NCBI GenBank assembly: GCA_011799875.1
Contig: CM022298.1
Coordinates: 56,137,015-56,201,014 of the forward strand
DNA: 64,000 bases
Direction of reading: 5' to 3'
Source: Thinopyrum elongatum
Lineage: Eukaryota > Streptophyta > Magnoliopsida > Poales > Poaceae
Positions 34,099 to 43,834 of this stretch are shown here, one piece after another. Position 1 is the stretch's first letter, and the number at the start of each line of letters is the position of its first letter. Below the pieces are notes generated by a model, which was given only the letters and a program-made list of their open reading frames with translations, did no database searches and was not told the DNA's origin. Both the position numbers and the translations under genes were made by a program.

Positions 34099-34692
34099 CA
34101 AAACAAAATGCAGTAGCGGCCATGAGCAACACGTCATGAAAACGTTAATAAACACAGATAAAATTGAAGACAAAAAAAATGTTATCCAGTTGCACTCACA
34201 ATATTTCTGCAACTATGGTGTCAAAATATGAAACTCCTCTGTAAAGATATTGTGGCCCTTAAAACACAAAAACAAAATTACATTGGCAGTGCATAATTTA
34301 AATTTACACCAAGGAAGAGAGAGGAATCATGTTTCATAACAAAAACATAATTTTTACTTAAGTCGAGATTAAAATTTAAAAATGAATAATTACAAAAAAA
34401 ACTAGGAGAAGCTTTAGTGAACTGTTGTGTCCTGGCACAGAAGCCCCTGTAAATAATAAACAAAACTTGCATCAATATAAACATGAGATCAACACTTCTA
34501 AAGGACAATTGAGATATAGGTCGTATGCAAAATAAAATATTTGATAACTAAAACTATGTACAGTAAAATAATGCAGGGCTTGGAAGACCCGATTACTACT
34601 TATTTTCAACAGCACCAAACTGATGGATAGAAAACCATATGAATGACCACTGAGAATAAAACCTAAAAATCCAACAAATCAATAAGCATATA
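34099..34692. other. AT-rich intergenic, no gene seen
   Basis: No coding or structural signal recognised. Confidence 0.4.
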
Positions 34693-34860
34693 TTACCCCC
34701 TTCATTCTAAATTACCATAAGTTTTACTATAATCAAAGTTTTCTGAGTTTGACCAAGTTCTAGGGGGAATAATCAGCATCTTCATATCAACAAAATACAC
34801 TGTGCAAACATATTTTATGATAGATCTACTAATGTTGATTAAGAGTTATAGATATGAACA
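34693..34860 (+). mobile_element. Probable Stowaway-type MITE fragment
   Basis: TATTACCCCCTTCATTCTAA recalls the Triticeae Stowaway end (TA then CTCCCTCCGTTC...). The following AATCAAAGTTTTCTGAGTTT and TTTGACCAAGTT are the typical interior. No matching inverted right end is visible, so only half an element remains. Confidence 0.5.
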
Positions 34861-35390
34861 ATACAACAACGTATTGTGCACATACACAGGCATGAAGGAT
34901 GAAGATCATTGGCCACACACCCAGATAAAGACATCTAATCTCAAAATCAAATCTGCTTAATCAGGATGTTCCAATCACTTTCACTTTTGGTAAACCAGGT
35001 CATTTGTCTTCCCTCTTGTTGCTAGAAAGGAATTAATATTAAAAAGTAAACATGCTAAAACATACGAAAAGAACTCAGGGCATAACATTATAACCACTGG
35101 AAAAAGAGGCCCGTATAAGAGGCACTATAGCCAGTAATACATTTCCAATCCAGACTTGAACAACAAACATACAAAGCCCACTCCCTTGTTGGACCAAAAC
35201 AATGCCTTCAATAAGGTCACTGCCAGTCACAACCAATTAAGGTCAGGCCTTGGGTTCTCACCCTGAAAGCTAAGACTCTGTACTTCGCATGTGCTGCCGC
35301 CCCCACTTGCCGATGCCACTGCTACGAGTCACGAATCACCAAGCAAAGTCCTCATCACCACCAAGACTTGATTCGCCATTACTAGGCCTC
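34861..35390. other. Intergenic, no gene seen
   Basis: Mixed composition. Nothing recognised apart from the gradual start of the GC-rich block to the right. Confidence 0.4.
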
Positions 35391-36290
35391 AGACCTCAGC
35401 CACCATGACGTTCTCCGCCACTGTCTTCACCATGGAAATCAAAATACCGACATGTCCCATAATATAATGTCAACTGACAACGAAGCTTCGCATCACGCCC
35501 TCCTGAAGCCACACAGCTGAAATAGGGGCGCACACGACCGAATCCCATCCGACCCAGCAATCTAAAGGCGGCAAGCACCCAATAGAAATCTCCGGCGGAG
35601 CCCTCTGGAAATCATTAACGACCAGATCAATGAGGGACGGTCATCAAGTAGAACACCGTCTTGGCGCAAGAAGTACCCTAGGACCGCCACCAGAGGGGAA
35701 CAGATCTGGGTTGGGGCACCACCAGAGGGAACAGAAGCCATGGACCATAGCGTCGCCAGCTGGCCCTCATCCGAGAAAGTCCAGCACCTCGTCGCTGCGG
35801 TCCACTTCCCAGCAGAGAGCGGAATATCTGGGCGGAGAACCTTCTAGATCCAGCAGCCGGAGCTGGTTGCTACGTTCCATGGAAGCCCTCGGGCATCCCG
35901 GCCCGTGCCCATCTACGCGCGCAACCCAGCTGCATCACTCGGCGCGCCCAGTCCAGCCATCGTGGATCGGGCGCACGAGCCGCACCTTGCCGTGGCCGCA
36001 TGCACCCGCTCGGCGTGCGCAACAGCGCAAACCAGGTCGATCCGGCACCACTTCGCGCCCCAGCCCGTGCCCTGCATCTCCATTGCGCGCCCTAGCCCAA
36101 GCCCCGCTCCTCCACCGTGCAACCATGCGCACGAACCCGAGCCACACCAACAAAAAAGTGCGCTGCCGCCGCCTTCCTAAGGCAGGCCCCAGCTTCGCCG
36201 GGAGGTGCCCTTCGACGACGGCGCGACGAGGAAGGAAGAAGGGAGGTAGCTGTGGCGGCTAGGGTTTTCTTCGACACCTGGTGTCAAAGT
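35391..36290 (-). other. GC-rich block, possible LINE 5' region or gene remnant
   Basis: About 900 bases of high GC in an AT-rich region, with frames open on both strands (for example 35630-36262) rich in Arg, Pro, Ser and Ala. On the minus strand it starts with AAAACCCTAGCCGCC, a word common at the 5' end of plant LINEs and in gene leaders. I find no conserved domain in any frame. It could be the upstream end of a LINE or an old gene fragment. Confidence 0.3.
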
Positions 36291-36455
36291 CGGCACGGCG
36301 CGCGCGGTCGCCATCGTCTGCTGCGAGCGCGTGGGTGCTTGTCCGGCACATGTCCATTCTTATTTTGCACATCTCTAAACTTGGATGGCAGAATGCTGTG
36401 GGGAGATTAGTACTCAATGTGTGACATGTCAGAACATGCCAAAGCTAGATTTTGG

Positions 36456-36884
36456 CAACCAGAGCATGAAGACATATTTGAACGAACAGCCTGGCTATAG
36501 CCACCGCAAGAATGAGTTTTCTAAGTGATTCGGCACATTCTCTAATTAAACTTCTCAACTTGTGTCAACCAAAGCATGAAGACATATTTGAACGAACAAC
36601 CTGGCTATAGCCACCGCAAGAATGAGTTTTCTAAGTGATTCGGCACATTCTCTAAACTTCTCAACTTGTGTCAACCAGAGCATGAAGACATATTTGAACG
36701 AACAGCCTGGCTATAGCCACCGCAAGAATGAGTTTTCTAAGTGATTCGGCACATTCTCTAAACTTCTCAACGTGTGTCAACCAGAGCATGAAGACATATT
36801 TGAACGAACAGCCTGGCTATAGCCACCGCAAAAAAGAGTTTTCTAAGTGATTCGGCGCATTCTCTAAACTTCTCAACTTGTGTC
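36456..36884 (+). repeat. Four tandem copies of a ~106-bp unit upstream of the P450
   Basis: The units share CATGAAGACATATTTGAACG, then CTGGCTATAGCCACCGCAAG and GATTCGGC-CATTCTCTAAA. AGCATGAAGACA starts at 36463, 36573, 36679 and 36785 (periods 110, 106, 106). The first unit carries a 4-base insertion (AATT). The copies differ by only a few bases, so the array is young. CTGGCTATAGCC holds the palindrome GGCTATAGCC. The array is about 1.7 kb upstream of the P450 start. Confidence 0.9.
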
Positions 36885-37880
36885 GTTGTGTGTGTGTGGC
36901 CCGCAGTATGGATGACCAGTCATGCTCGTGGATCCCCCAAAAGAGAAAACAAAGTCACGTGGAGACTGTTTCACACGGCACATATCTATACATACTTCAA
37001 AATATCGTTGGATTATTATTATTATTATTATTATTATAGTAAAAAGGAGTACTGTTTCTAGCCGTTCATTTTCCTTGTGCAGAAAACCACCTGATGTTTT
37101 TGATAATTAACTCGCGGTCCTGTTTTAAGTGAGTCTAGAAAACATTTCGCTATTTGCAGATAACCCCTCATTTCCAGTAATCAATCCGTAGTCTAGTCTT
37201 ATGTGAGAATCACAAATATGGTTCTCTTTTTGCAGCGAACCCTCTGTTGTTTCTGGTAATCAACCCGCAGTCCATATCCAATGATTTTTTCAAAAATATC
37301 CATATCTTTTGAAACCTAACTCCAATTTTAACATGTTGCATTTGGCATTTTATTAGAAAAATGTGTATAATCTAAATATGATGTTAGTTTACCTACTAAA
37401 CATTTTTTTAAATTCTATATAGGGTGCAGCCTTAATCAATAGCGCATGATCTGTCTTTCTTTCTCAATAAATAGCGGATAATCTGAATATGATGTTATTT
37501 TTGAAAATAAACACCTCAACAAAACTAAATTGGAGAATAAACAAACCATCTATAACCATGCATGCACACCTCGGCAAAACCTCGCAGGGGGAAAGAAAGC
37601 AGATTTCTCATCTTATGTCGAGAGAGACGCCTTAGGATTGACCACATTCAAAGGTGTTATGATTGTGTGAGTACTGATGCCACCGTTGGCGAGGGTTGGA
37701 AGAATAATAAGTGGCAACACAGATGGGATCTTAGGTCAGTCGACCCGCCTCGCCCCGTTCTTACACAAAACAATTATTGTTTCTTCTCCGTTCCTTTATC
37801 TCTTAGCTCAAGAACTTCCCTGTAACATTTTTTTCTTCCTTTTTCTTCTACAACATAGGAAATCAAAGACTTATGCAGCA
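36885..37880. other. Upstream region of the P450, with an ATT microsatellite
   Basis: AT-rich, with (ATT)n at 37012-37037. No coding frame is supported. It lies between the tandem array and the P450 promoter. Confidence 0.5.
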
Positions 37881-38040
37881 GCTACTCACTCTGTTCCCTA
37901 ATATAAGACATTTTAGCCTTTTCTATTTCATGAAAAATGTTTTTTATCAATATAAAATGTTTTATCTTAATTGTAGAAAAATGCTCATAAAATCTGGATA
38001 TTGAATAGAGAAAAATAACCTATTGTTAAATGGACACTTA
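37881..38040 (+). mobile_element. Probable Stowaway-type MITE fragment in the P450 promoter
   Basis: TACTCACTCTGTTCCCTAAT then ATAAGACATTTT follows the Stowaway consensus end (CTCCCTCCGTTCCTAAATAT...). The opposite end is missing. It lies within 250 bases of the P450 TATA box. Confidence 0.5.
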
Positions 38041-38084
38041 TTCTAGACTTGAACATGAGCCCACGGCAGGTAGCCTTCTCTTCT

Positions 38085-38093
38085 TATAAATAG
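38085..38093 (+). promoter_or_regulatory. Probable TATA box of the P450 gene
   Basis: TATAAATAG is a near-consensus plant TATA box. Transcription would start around 38115-38125, giving a leader of about 480 bases to the P450 start codon, or about 90 to the in-frame ATG of a possible spliced upstream exon at 38208. Confidence 0.55.
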
Positions 38094-38607
38094 GGGTAGA
38101 TAGTGCTCAAGGATAAGCGGAGTCGCCTAGGTAGTAGCGTTACATATATCCAGTTTTGCATAAGTATTCTCTTATACAGAGGAAAAGAAGAAGAGGGACG
38201 AGCAGCGATGCAGGCGTCACTGTTCTATGCTCCCCTGGCCCGGCCCACAGCCGCGCCATGGCGGCAACCTTCCATGCACCTACAGCTTGCTGGACGTCGG
38301 CCACATGGTAACTATGCTAGTTCATCTGATGAATACAGATAAGCAAAATGTGTTTGAATGTGGGAAATGTGATGCGTTCTCTGAATCTTTTTTCATCTTT
38401 GTCGCAGGGTTAATACATGGTGGGGCATCGGTGGAGCAGTCTCGGTTTTTACACTCAGCTGGGACAAGCAGTGCAGGTATTTTATCTGCTGATGGATGCT
38501 TCTTGCTCATCCAATCCAATCCAATGTTTATACTTCCTGATCACGAATATCATGGTGCAGCCCATCAGAAAACCAGAGCTCAGTCCATCATGCCCGCGGC
38601 ACTAACA

Positions 38608-40149
38608 ATGGAGGGACTCACCACCTCGTTGCCTCTCCCCCTGGGCGCCCTCACTCTTGTAGGCGCAGCCCTCTTCTTGCTCGGCAGAGGAATGGCCAAG
38701 AAGTCGGCCGGAAAAGGAGGCCTGCCCCCAGGCCCGTCGACTCTGGAATTCCTGGCCAAGTTCCTGACGCTCCGGCGGCCCGTCTTCCACGTCGGCCCCA
38801 TCCTCCGCGAGCTGCACGCGCGCTACGGCACCATCATCTCTGTCCGCCTGCTCTTCAAGACGCTCGTCTTCGTCCAGGACCGCGCCATCGCGCATCGCAT
38901 GCTCGTCCAGGGAGGCCCCACCTTCGCCGACCGCCCGGCGTCGCTCTACGACCCGTGGCCCATGTTCTTCAAGGGCTCCGTCATCACCACGCCGTACGGG
39001 CCATACTGGCGCCGCGTGCGCCGCAACCTAGTCGAGGCGCTCAGCCCGGCCCGCGTCGCCCGCTTCCAGCAGGCCAGGCGGCGCACGCGCGACGCGCTTC
39101 TCGCCCGGCTCACCGCCGGAGGCGAGGGGTCGCCCGTCAAGGTGAGGATGATCTTCCGCCGCACCATGTTCGACCTGCTCAGCTACATGAGCCTCGGGTC
39201 CGGGCTCAGCTCGCAGACGCTGGACGACATCTTCGCGCTGCAGATCAAGGCTTTCGACGCCGTCACCAGCTTCCCCGTCTTCTCCTTCTTCCCGGAGATC
39301 ACCAAAAGGATATTCTGGAAGCGCTGGGGGTCGTACGAGGCCTTGGGCAAAACCCGTGACGACATCTTCGTCCCGCTGCTCCAGGCCAGGCGAGCCTCGG
39401 CCTCGGCCTCGCCTAGCAACAGCACCGACAGCGACGATCCGCCGTGCTACGCGGACACCCTCCTCGCAGTGCGCCTGCCTGATGAAGGCGACCGCGCGCT
39501 CACCGACGCCGAGATTATGACGCTCTGCGCGGAGGTCATGGTCGGCGGCACGGACACCACGGCCAGCTTGCTTGAGTGGATCATGGCGGAGCTGGTGAGC
39601 CGGCCGGACGTGCAAGCCAAGGTGTACGAGGAGGTGAGGGGCGAGGGAGAGCTCAAGGAAGGCGACCTACATGGGATGCGGTACCTCAAGGCCGTCGTGC
39701 TCGAGGGGCTGCGGCTGCACCCCGGTGCACACCTGGTTTTCACCCACAGGGCGATGCAAGACACGGAGGTCGGCGGCTACACGGTGCCCAAGGACGCCGA
39801 GGTCCACTTCCCGGTCGCTGACTACGGGCTCGATGAGACGGCGTGGACAGAGCCGCAGGAGTTCCGGCCGGAGCGTTTCCTGGACGGCGGCGAGGGCTGC
39901 GGCGTGGACGTCACGGGGAGCAGGGAGATCAAGATGATGCCATTCGGCGCCGGCCGCCGGATGTGCCCCGGCTACTCCCTCGCCACCCTGCACTTGGAGT
40001 ACTTCGTGGGCAGCCTCGTGAAGGCCTTCCACTGGCTGCCCGCGGTGCAAGGACAAGAGATCAACATGGCTGAGGATTTCGATAGTATCATCGTCCTCAA
40101 GAATCCGCTCCGTGCTCGCCTCATTCCGAGGACATCTACTACTAGTTAA
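38608..40149 (+). CDS. Cytochrome P450, CYP89 type (intronless)
   Basis: 513 residues from the ATG at 38608 (519 from the in-frame ATG at 38590), normal for a plant microsomal P450. Order: hydrophobic signal anchor (about 8-27), basic stop and hinge LPPGP (39-43), I-helix GGTDTT (313-318), K-helix EGLR (E366, R369), PERF (421-424) and haem loop PFGAGRRMCPG with Cys453. VDVTGSREIKMMPFGAGRR and the HLEYFV helix are typical of CYP89, as is the lack of introns. It is expected to be a haem monooxygenase in the ER membrane, fed by P450 reductase. Arabidopsis CYP89A9 acts in chlorophyll breakdown; the substrate here is unknown. No break is visible. GC content is far above that of the flanks. The frame stays open upstream to 38227, see the findings. 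Confidence 0.96.
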   Translation: MEGLTTSLPLPLGALTLVGAALFLLGRGMAKKSAGKGGLPPGPSTLEFLAKFLTLRRPVFHVGPILRELHARYGTIISVRLLFKTLVFVQDRAIAHRMLVQGGPTFADRPASLYDPWPMFFKGSVITTPYGPYWRRVRRNLVEALSPARVARFQQARRRTRDALLARLTAGGEGSPVKVRMIFRRTMFDLLSYMSLGSGLSSQTLDDIFALQIKAFDAVTSFPVFSFFPEITKRIFWKRWGSYEALGKTRDDIFVPLLQARRASASASPSNSTDSDDPPCYADTLLAVRLPDEGDRALTDAEIMTLCAEVMVGGTDTTASLLEWIMAELVSRPDVQAKVYEEVRGEGELKEGDLHGMRYLKAVVLEGLRLHPGAHLVFTHRAMQDTEVGGYTVPKDAEVHFPVADYGLDETAWTEPQEFRPERFLDGGEGCGVDVTGSREIKMMPFGAGRRMCPGYSLATLHLEYFVGSLVKAFHWLPAVQGQEINMAEDFDSIIVLKNPLRARLIPRTSTTS

Positions 40150-40275
40150 TTACTCTACTAGAGAATTAATGTTGTGCCCTCAGACATATGTATTTTTGTC
40201 TCTTTCTTCTAATTTTTTTATTTTCTTTGTATCAAATCAGCTACAATAAATATGTATTGGACCAAGGAAAGAAGA

Positions 40276-40281
40276 AATAAA
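40276..40281 (+). terminator. Possible polyadenylation signal of the P450
   Basis: AATAAA 127 bases after the stop; another lies at 40244-40249. Both are just before the LINE end. Confidence 0.45.
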
Positions 40282-40305
40282 ACTTGTACGTTACCATCAT
40301 GCTTA

Positions 40306-41560
40306 CCAAAAAGGCTTTTGCACCGCTTTATATATAAAGCAAACCATCACAGTCACAAGGTTCATCATAAGTTCTCATACACACAAGGTAGCACAACACA
40401 AAGTATGAAAGGGTTCTGCTGAGCGCAGAACTCAACAAGCCCTAAAAGTAAAACAAAGGCGCCAGCACCGCAATCGAAGAAGCTAATTCGGCTCAGGTGG
40501 TGGAGGAGGAAGCGGCGGCGCCAAGCGAAGGGTCATCGCACGAAGGTCAGCAATGATGATGTTGATGACGTCCTGGTCCCGGTGGCGGCTAAGCGGCCGC
40601 CAAAGCTGCAAATAGCCACACATTTTGAGCAACGTGTCAGTAGTACGTCGAAGAGGCACACGCTGGATCACAAGGTTATTTTGAACCGTCCAAAGTGTCC
40701 AAACTAGGATCCCAATAGCCCACCACCTAATGTGGCGGCCCGTTGGGGGTGAGGCCTGGATCTCGGCGAAGAGGTCTGGGAAGTTGGTGTTAGACCAACG
40801 ACCACCAACCACCTCGCGGAGGCAACTCCAGAGGAACTGGGCAGACACACACGAAAAGAAAGATTTGGTTCGAGTCTTTTTCCGTCCCACAAAGAGGACA
40901 AACCCATCACCCGGGCCATTCCGCTTTACCATCTCCACACCGGAAGGTACACGACCCCGGATCCATTGCCACAGGAAGGTCCTGATCTTCAGAGGGAGTC
41001 TGGTCGACCATATCACCGCAAAGGGCTCAGGTCCAGGTGAGGCAGCGATGGCCCGGTATAGAGACTTCGTGGAGAAGTTGCCCGAGGGCTCTAGATGCCA
41101 AGAGACGCGATCGGTCGCCTGTTCCCGATCCGGCTTGTGTAAGTCGAAGCACTCAAGGAGGTTGTGCCAGGCGATTAGCTCCGGATGCCCAAATGGTCGC
41201 CGGAACGCGAGACATGCTAAGTCAATCAGGGCCATCTCGACTGAGACTCTAGGTTCCACTGCGATGGAGAACAAGTTCGGTAAGCGGGCCGTGAAAGGGG
41301 CATCCCCAGCCCACCGGTCGAACCAGAAGAGGGTGGATGCACCGGATCCAACCACAATGGAGGACCCAATGAATAGCACCGGGAGCAACTGGATGACGGA
41401 CTGCCAGAATTGGGATCCACCAGACCTCTGGCAAAAGGCAAGCCGACTGGCCCCGTAGGTATTTGTTTCGGATGATGTGAAGCTAAAGGACGCCCTCCCC
41501 ATTTGCGATCCGCTAAAGCTAGCGCGTCAGTAGGGCAATGTCCATGCTTATGTGTGCTAA
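40306..41560 (-). mobile_element. LINE (non-LTR retrotransposon), 5'-truncated
   Basis: On the minus strand the 3' end has GGTTTGCTTTATATATAAAG, then GGTGCAAAAGCCTTTTT, a typical end of Triticeae LINEs. Only the last part of the second ORF is present. It lies tail-to-tail with the P450, less than 200 bases after its stop codon. No poly-A tail or clear target duplication is visible. Confidence 0.85.
40483..41502 (-). pseudogene. C-terminal part of LINE ORF2 (zf-RVT region)
   Basis: A 339-residue frame. It begins in the region after the reverse transcriptase (FIGSSIVVGSGASTLFWFD, the 'GDGxxxxFWxDxW' box), then VSWHLEPSGNFSTKSLYRA and WSTRLPLKIRTFLWQWIRGR, typical of the zf-RVT domain of plant LINEs. 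The zinc-binding core is destroyed: the usual CxxC...H...C reads FVLFVGRKKTRTKSFFSC, with only the last Cys left, as if by compensating frameshifts. A low-complexity proline tail follows. The RT and endonuclease domains are absent. Confidence 0.88.
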
Positions 41561-42150
41561 TCTGCAATAACCGGATTGATTAAAATTTTGTTTTGCCATC
41601 GAACAAGAGTGTTTGACCTTACAAGACGTATATACAGTACTACTAGCATTTATAGTAAATTAAAAAGTTGGAACCGGTCGAGGTACATGCATGCCCTAAA
41701 GATGCTATGCACAATGTGGACAATCCAAAAGCAAAGTTAAGCATCAGCGTTTGTTAGGCCATGTACAGTTTTTCTTAGTCTTCCAAAGAAAAATATAACA
41801 TCACTCCATTGTACATGTTCGTAGCTCCTTAGCTATAACATCCATACTGGAGCTGGACGAGAAAAATGACTTGGTTTGAGAGGAAGAAAAGTTCATGATC
41901 GACCCAGATGCGTGAGCATCTTATATTTGTTTGTCCTTCATGAACTATATGAGGCCGGGGCACGTGCAGGGCTCGTGCGATTCTTTTGGTGCAAATTATA
42001 TGCTGGCAATGACATATGGTACTATGCAAAAAGTGCTAGATTTATTTTGCTAAATATATTTGCTATGCGTGATCAAAGTATGCATGATCTTGATTACTGG
42101 GAAAAAAATGGACAAGGCAGATCAAATGGGTCCCCCTGTTTGGCGTCATG
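41561..42150. other. Intergenic between LINE and MULE
   Basis: No gene, repeat or terminus recognised. Confidence 0.4.
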
Positions 42151-42364
42151 GACGAGTAAATGACGCAAAACTACCACATTTGGGGCAGAGTTGACACATA
42201 ACTACCTACTTTGCCTGTTTTATCTGAAAACTACCAACATTGGGGCAGGTATGTGACACATACCACCGTTCGCTCGGTTTAGCCATTTTCTGACCGGTCG
42301 GCCCCACTTTCAGGTCGACGTGGCAACGGATGACGGACACGTAGCTGACGGCCGTTAGGTCTCC
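42151..42364 (+). repeat. MULE left terminal inverted repeat
   Basis: 214 bases ending GTTAGGTCTCC. It is the reverse complement of 47425-47638 with six mismatches. It lies 130 bases upstream of the GRF gene start, so like MuDR termini it probably holds the promoter. Confidence 0.95.
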
Positions 42365-42493
42365 TTGGGTAGGCGATATAACCACCGTTCCAGACAGAAA
42401 CAGTCTCCTCGCTCGCTCACCCGACGCCACCCTCGCAGCCGCCAGGCCCCCCGTCGCCACCGCCGCCGCCGGGGTTCTATCTCGCCGCCCGAC

Positions 42494-43406
42494 ATGGTAT
42501 CATGGGGAGACGGTGAGGAATCGTCTGAGGACCACAGCAATGCTACCAGCGAGGTCAGTCATCATTTTTCTGAATGCTACGGTTAGGGTTTCTCTGATTT
42601 GGGGATTTAGGAATTGGGGATATACAATTTGAGTTAGATCTTCTCTCAGCCGCAATGTACATTCTATTTCTTAGGGCTTAAAGACCCTTTACGACTCGGA
42701 GTGGGAAGGGTTAGCTGATGGAGCAGCACCTCCACGTTGTAAATGTGGAGCCATTGCCGCAAAGTTTGTAGGTTGGGAAGGATATGAGACAGGAAGGAAA
42801 TTTTTGGGATGTGCAGGGCAGGTGTGTGATTTACCTATGCTTATTCTTTAATCAATGCTTATTCATCAGTAAATGTAGCAATTCAATTAGAAACTAATGA
42901 AATAAAAATGTTCTATGTTTCTGTAGTTTGGGGAAAGATGTGATTATGTTAAATGGGTAGATGGAGATTGGCCATCATCACTGCAGAAAGCTATTGGAAA
43001 ATTATGGGAGATGTATGGAGAAGCCAAACAAGGAAGAGTTAGTGATGCTCTGTACTGTATGGAGGAAAAGTTCAAGTTTAGGGATGAAATAACCAAGCTC
43101 CACCGTGATCTGAAGATTGTCCAAGAAGAAGTGAACAAGACTGTGAATGAGAAGCAGATCACACTTGCTCTGAAGGCAAAGGCTGAACAAGCACTCATTG
43201 ATGCAAGGGCAGAACTGGAGGAGAAGAAAAAGCTGGATGCTGCAGCTAGTAACATGCACAAGGTGTTGAGGATCAAGGCAGAGAAGGACAGGGATAAAAT
43301 CAAGGAAGAGAAGAGAAAACTGGAGTTAATGATTGCAGATTTGGTCAAGCAGAAAGAAGGTATCAGGGCAAAGCTGAGGAAGATTAAAGAATTATGTGAT
43401 GAGTAG
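42494..43406 (+). CDS. MULE partner gene: GRF-type zinc finger plus coiled-coil protein
   Basis: Three exons by GT-AG junctions that keep the frame: 42494-42553, 42675-42821, 42927-43406 (TAG); 228 residues. Exon 1 is short and acidic. Exons 2-3 hold a GRF-type zinc finger: C42-x-C44, a GRKFLGC motif with C66, then C74 and the aromatic YVKWVDGDWP. GRF fingers bind single-stranded nucleic acid in proteins such as topoisomerase III-alpha, NEIL3 and APE2. Residues about 100-228 are one long charged coiled coil (RDEITKLHRDLKIVQEEVNK, then KQITLALKAKAEQALIDARA), ending in a basic segment. No membrane span or signal. It converges on the transposase gene. There is no similarity that I can see to maize mudrB. 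A role as DNA-binding or assembly partner of the transposase is inference. Confidence 0.88.
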
Positions 43407-43834
43407 TATTTCCATTATCAGAGAAGTAGTTGTATTATTTGTTTCAAACTATTGTTCAATTGTGAGTGTTTCAAATTATGAGGTGTAATGAATTACTAGT
43501 GATCTGTTAAGTGAATTGTTGGCTATTTCAATGAAGTGAAGTGATTTGCTGAATTTATATTTGTTTGTAAAGGTGTCGACTCGATGTCGAGACCCTTTTT
43601 GTTTAAAAGGAAATTTGAACAACATCTCCCTTGTTTTTACAAGTTTAAAATGGGACACCACAGTACTGCAAGTAATATATAACTGTCACAAGTCTTTCAC
43701 AAAATAACAGGCATAACTGTCACAAGTCTTTCACAAAATAACAGGCATAACTGTCACAAGTTCAAACACACAGGCAAGTTCCCAGACAACTTCACACACG
43801 CATCAGAGCAACAGGGCAACATCAGAGCAACTGC
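43407..43834. other. Shared 3' region between the convergent MULE genes
   Basis: About 430 bases holding both gene ends. A 34-bp unit (AACTGTCACAAGTCTTTCAC...) is repeated at 43681, 43715 and, in part, 43749. Confidence 0.75.
43681..43760 (+). repeat. 34-bp tandem repeat between the MULE gene ends
   Basis: Two complete identical units and part of a third, period 34. Confidence 0.9.

Noticed and set aside
33803..34231. 142-codon and opposite 153-codon frames
   Set aside because: Both cross the poly-C run and the degenerate tandem repeat.
35630..36262. 210-codon frame as a possible gene
   Set aside because: Composition is Arg/Pro/Ser-rich, both strands are open because of GC content, and no motif, intron or promoter supports it.
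36456..36884. Direct repeats as a CRISPR-like array
   Set aside because: Units are contiguous with no unique spacers, in plant nuclear DNA.
38946..40073. Long frames antisense to, or in other frames of, the P450 (for example 39028-39615 minus)
   Set aside because: GC-rich shadows of a gene with full P450 motif order on the plus strand.
40730..41458. 242-codon plus-strand frame
   Set aside because: It is antisense to the LINE ORF2 fragment, which has recognisable zf-RVT sequence; no domain on the plus strand.
42494..43406. Host gene fragment captured by a Pack-MULE
   Set aside because: The element also has a transposase, and the GRF gene has complete splice sites, start and stop, so it looks like an own gene of the transposon rather than a captured piece; capture long ago cannot be excluded.
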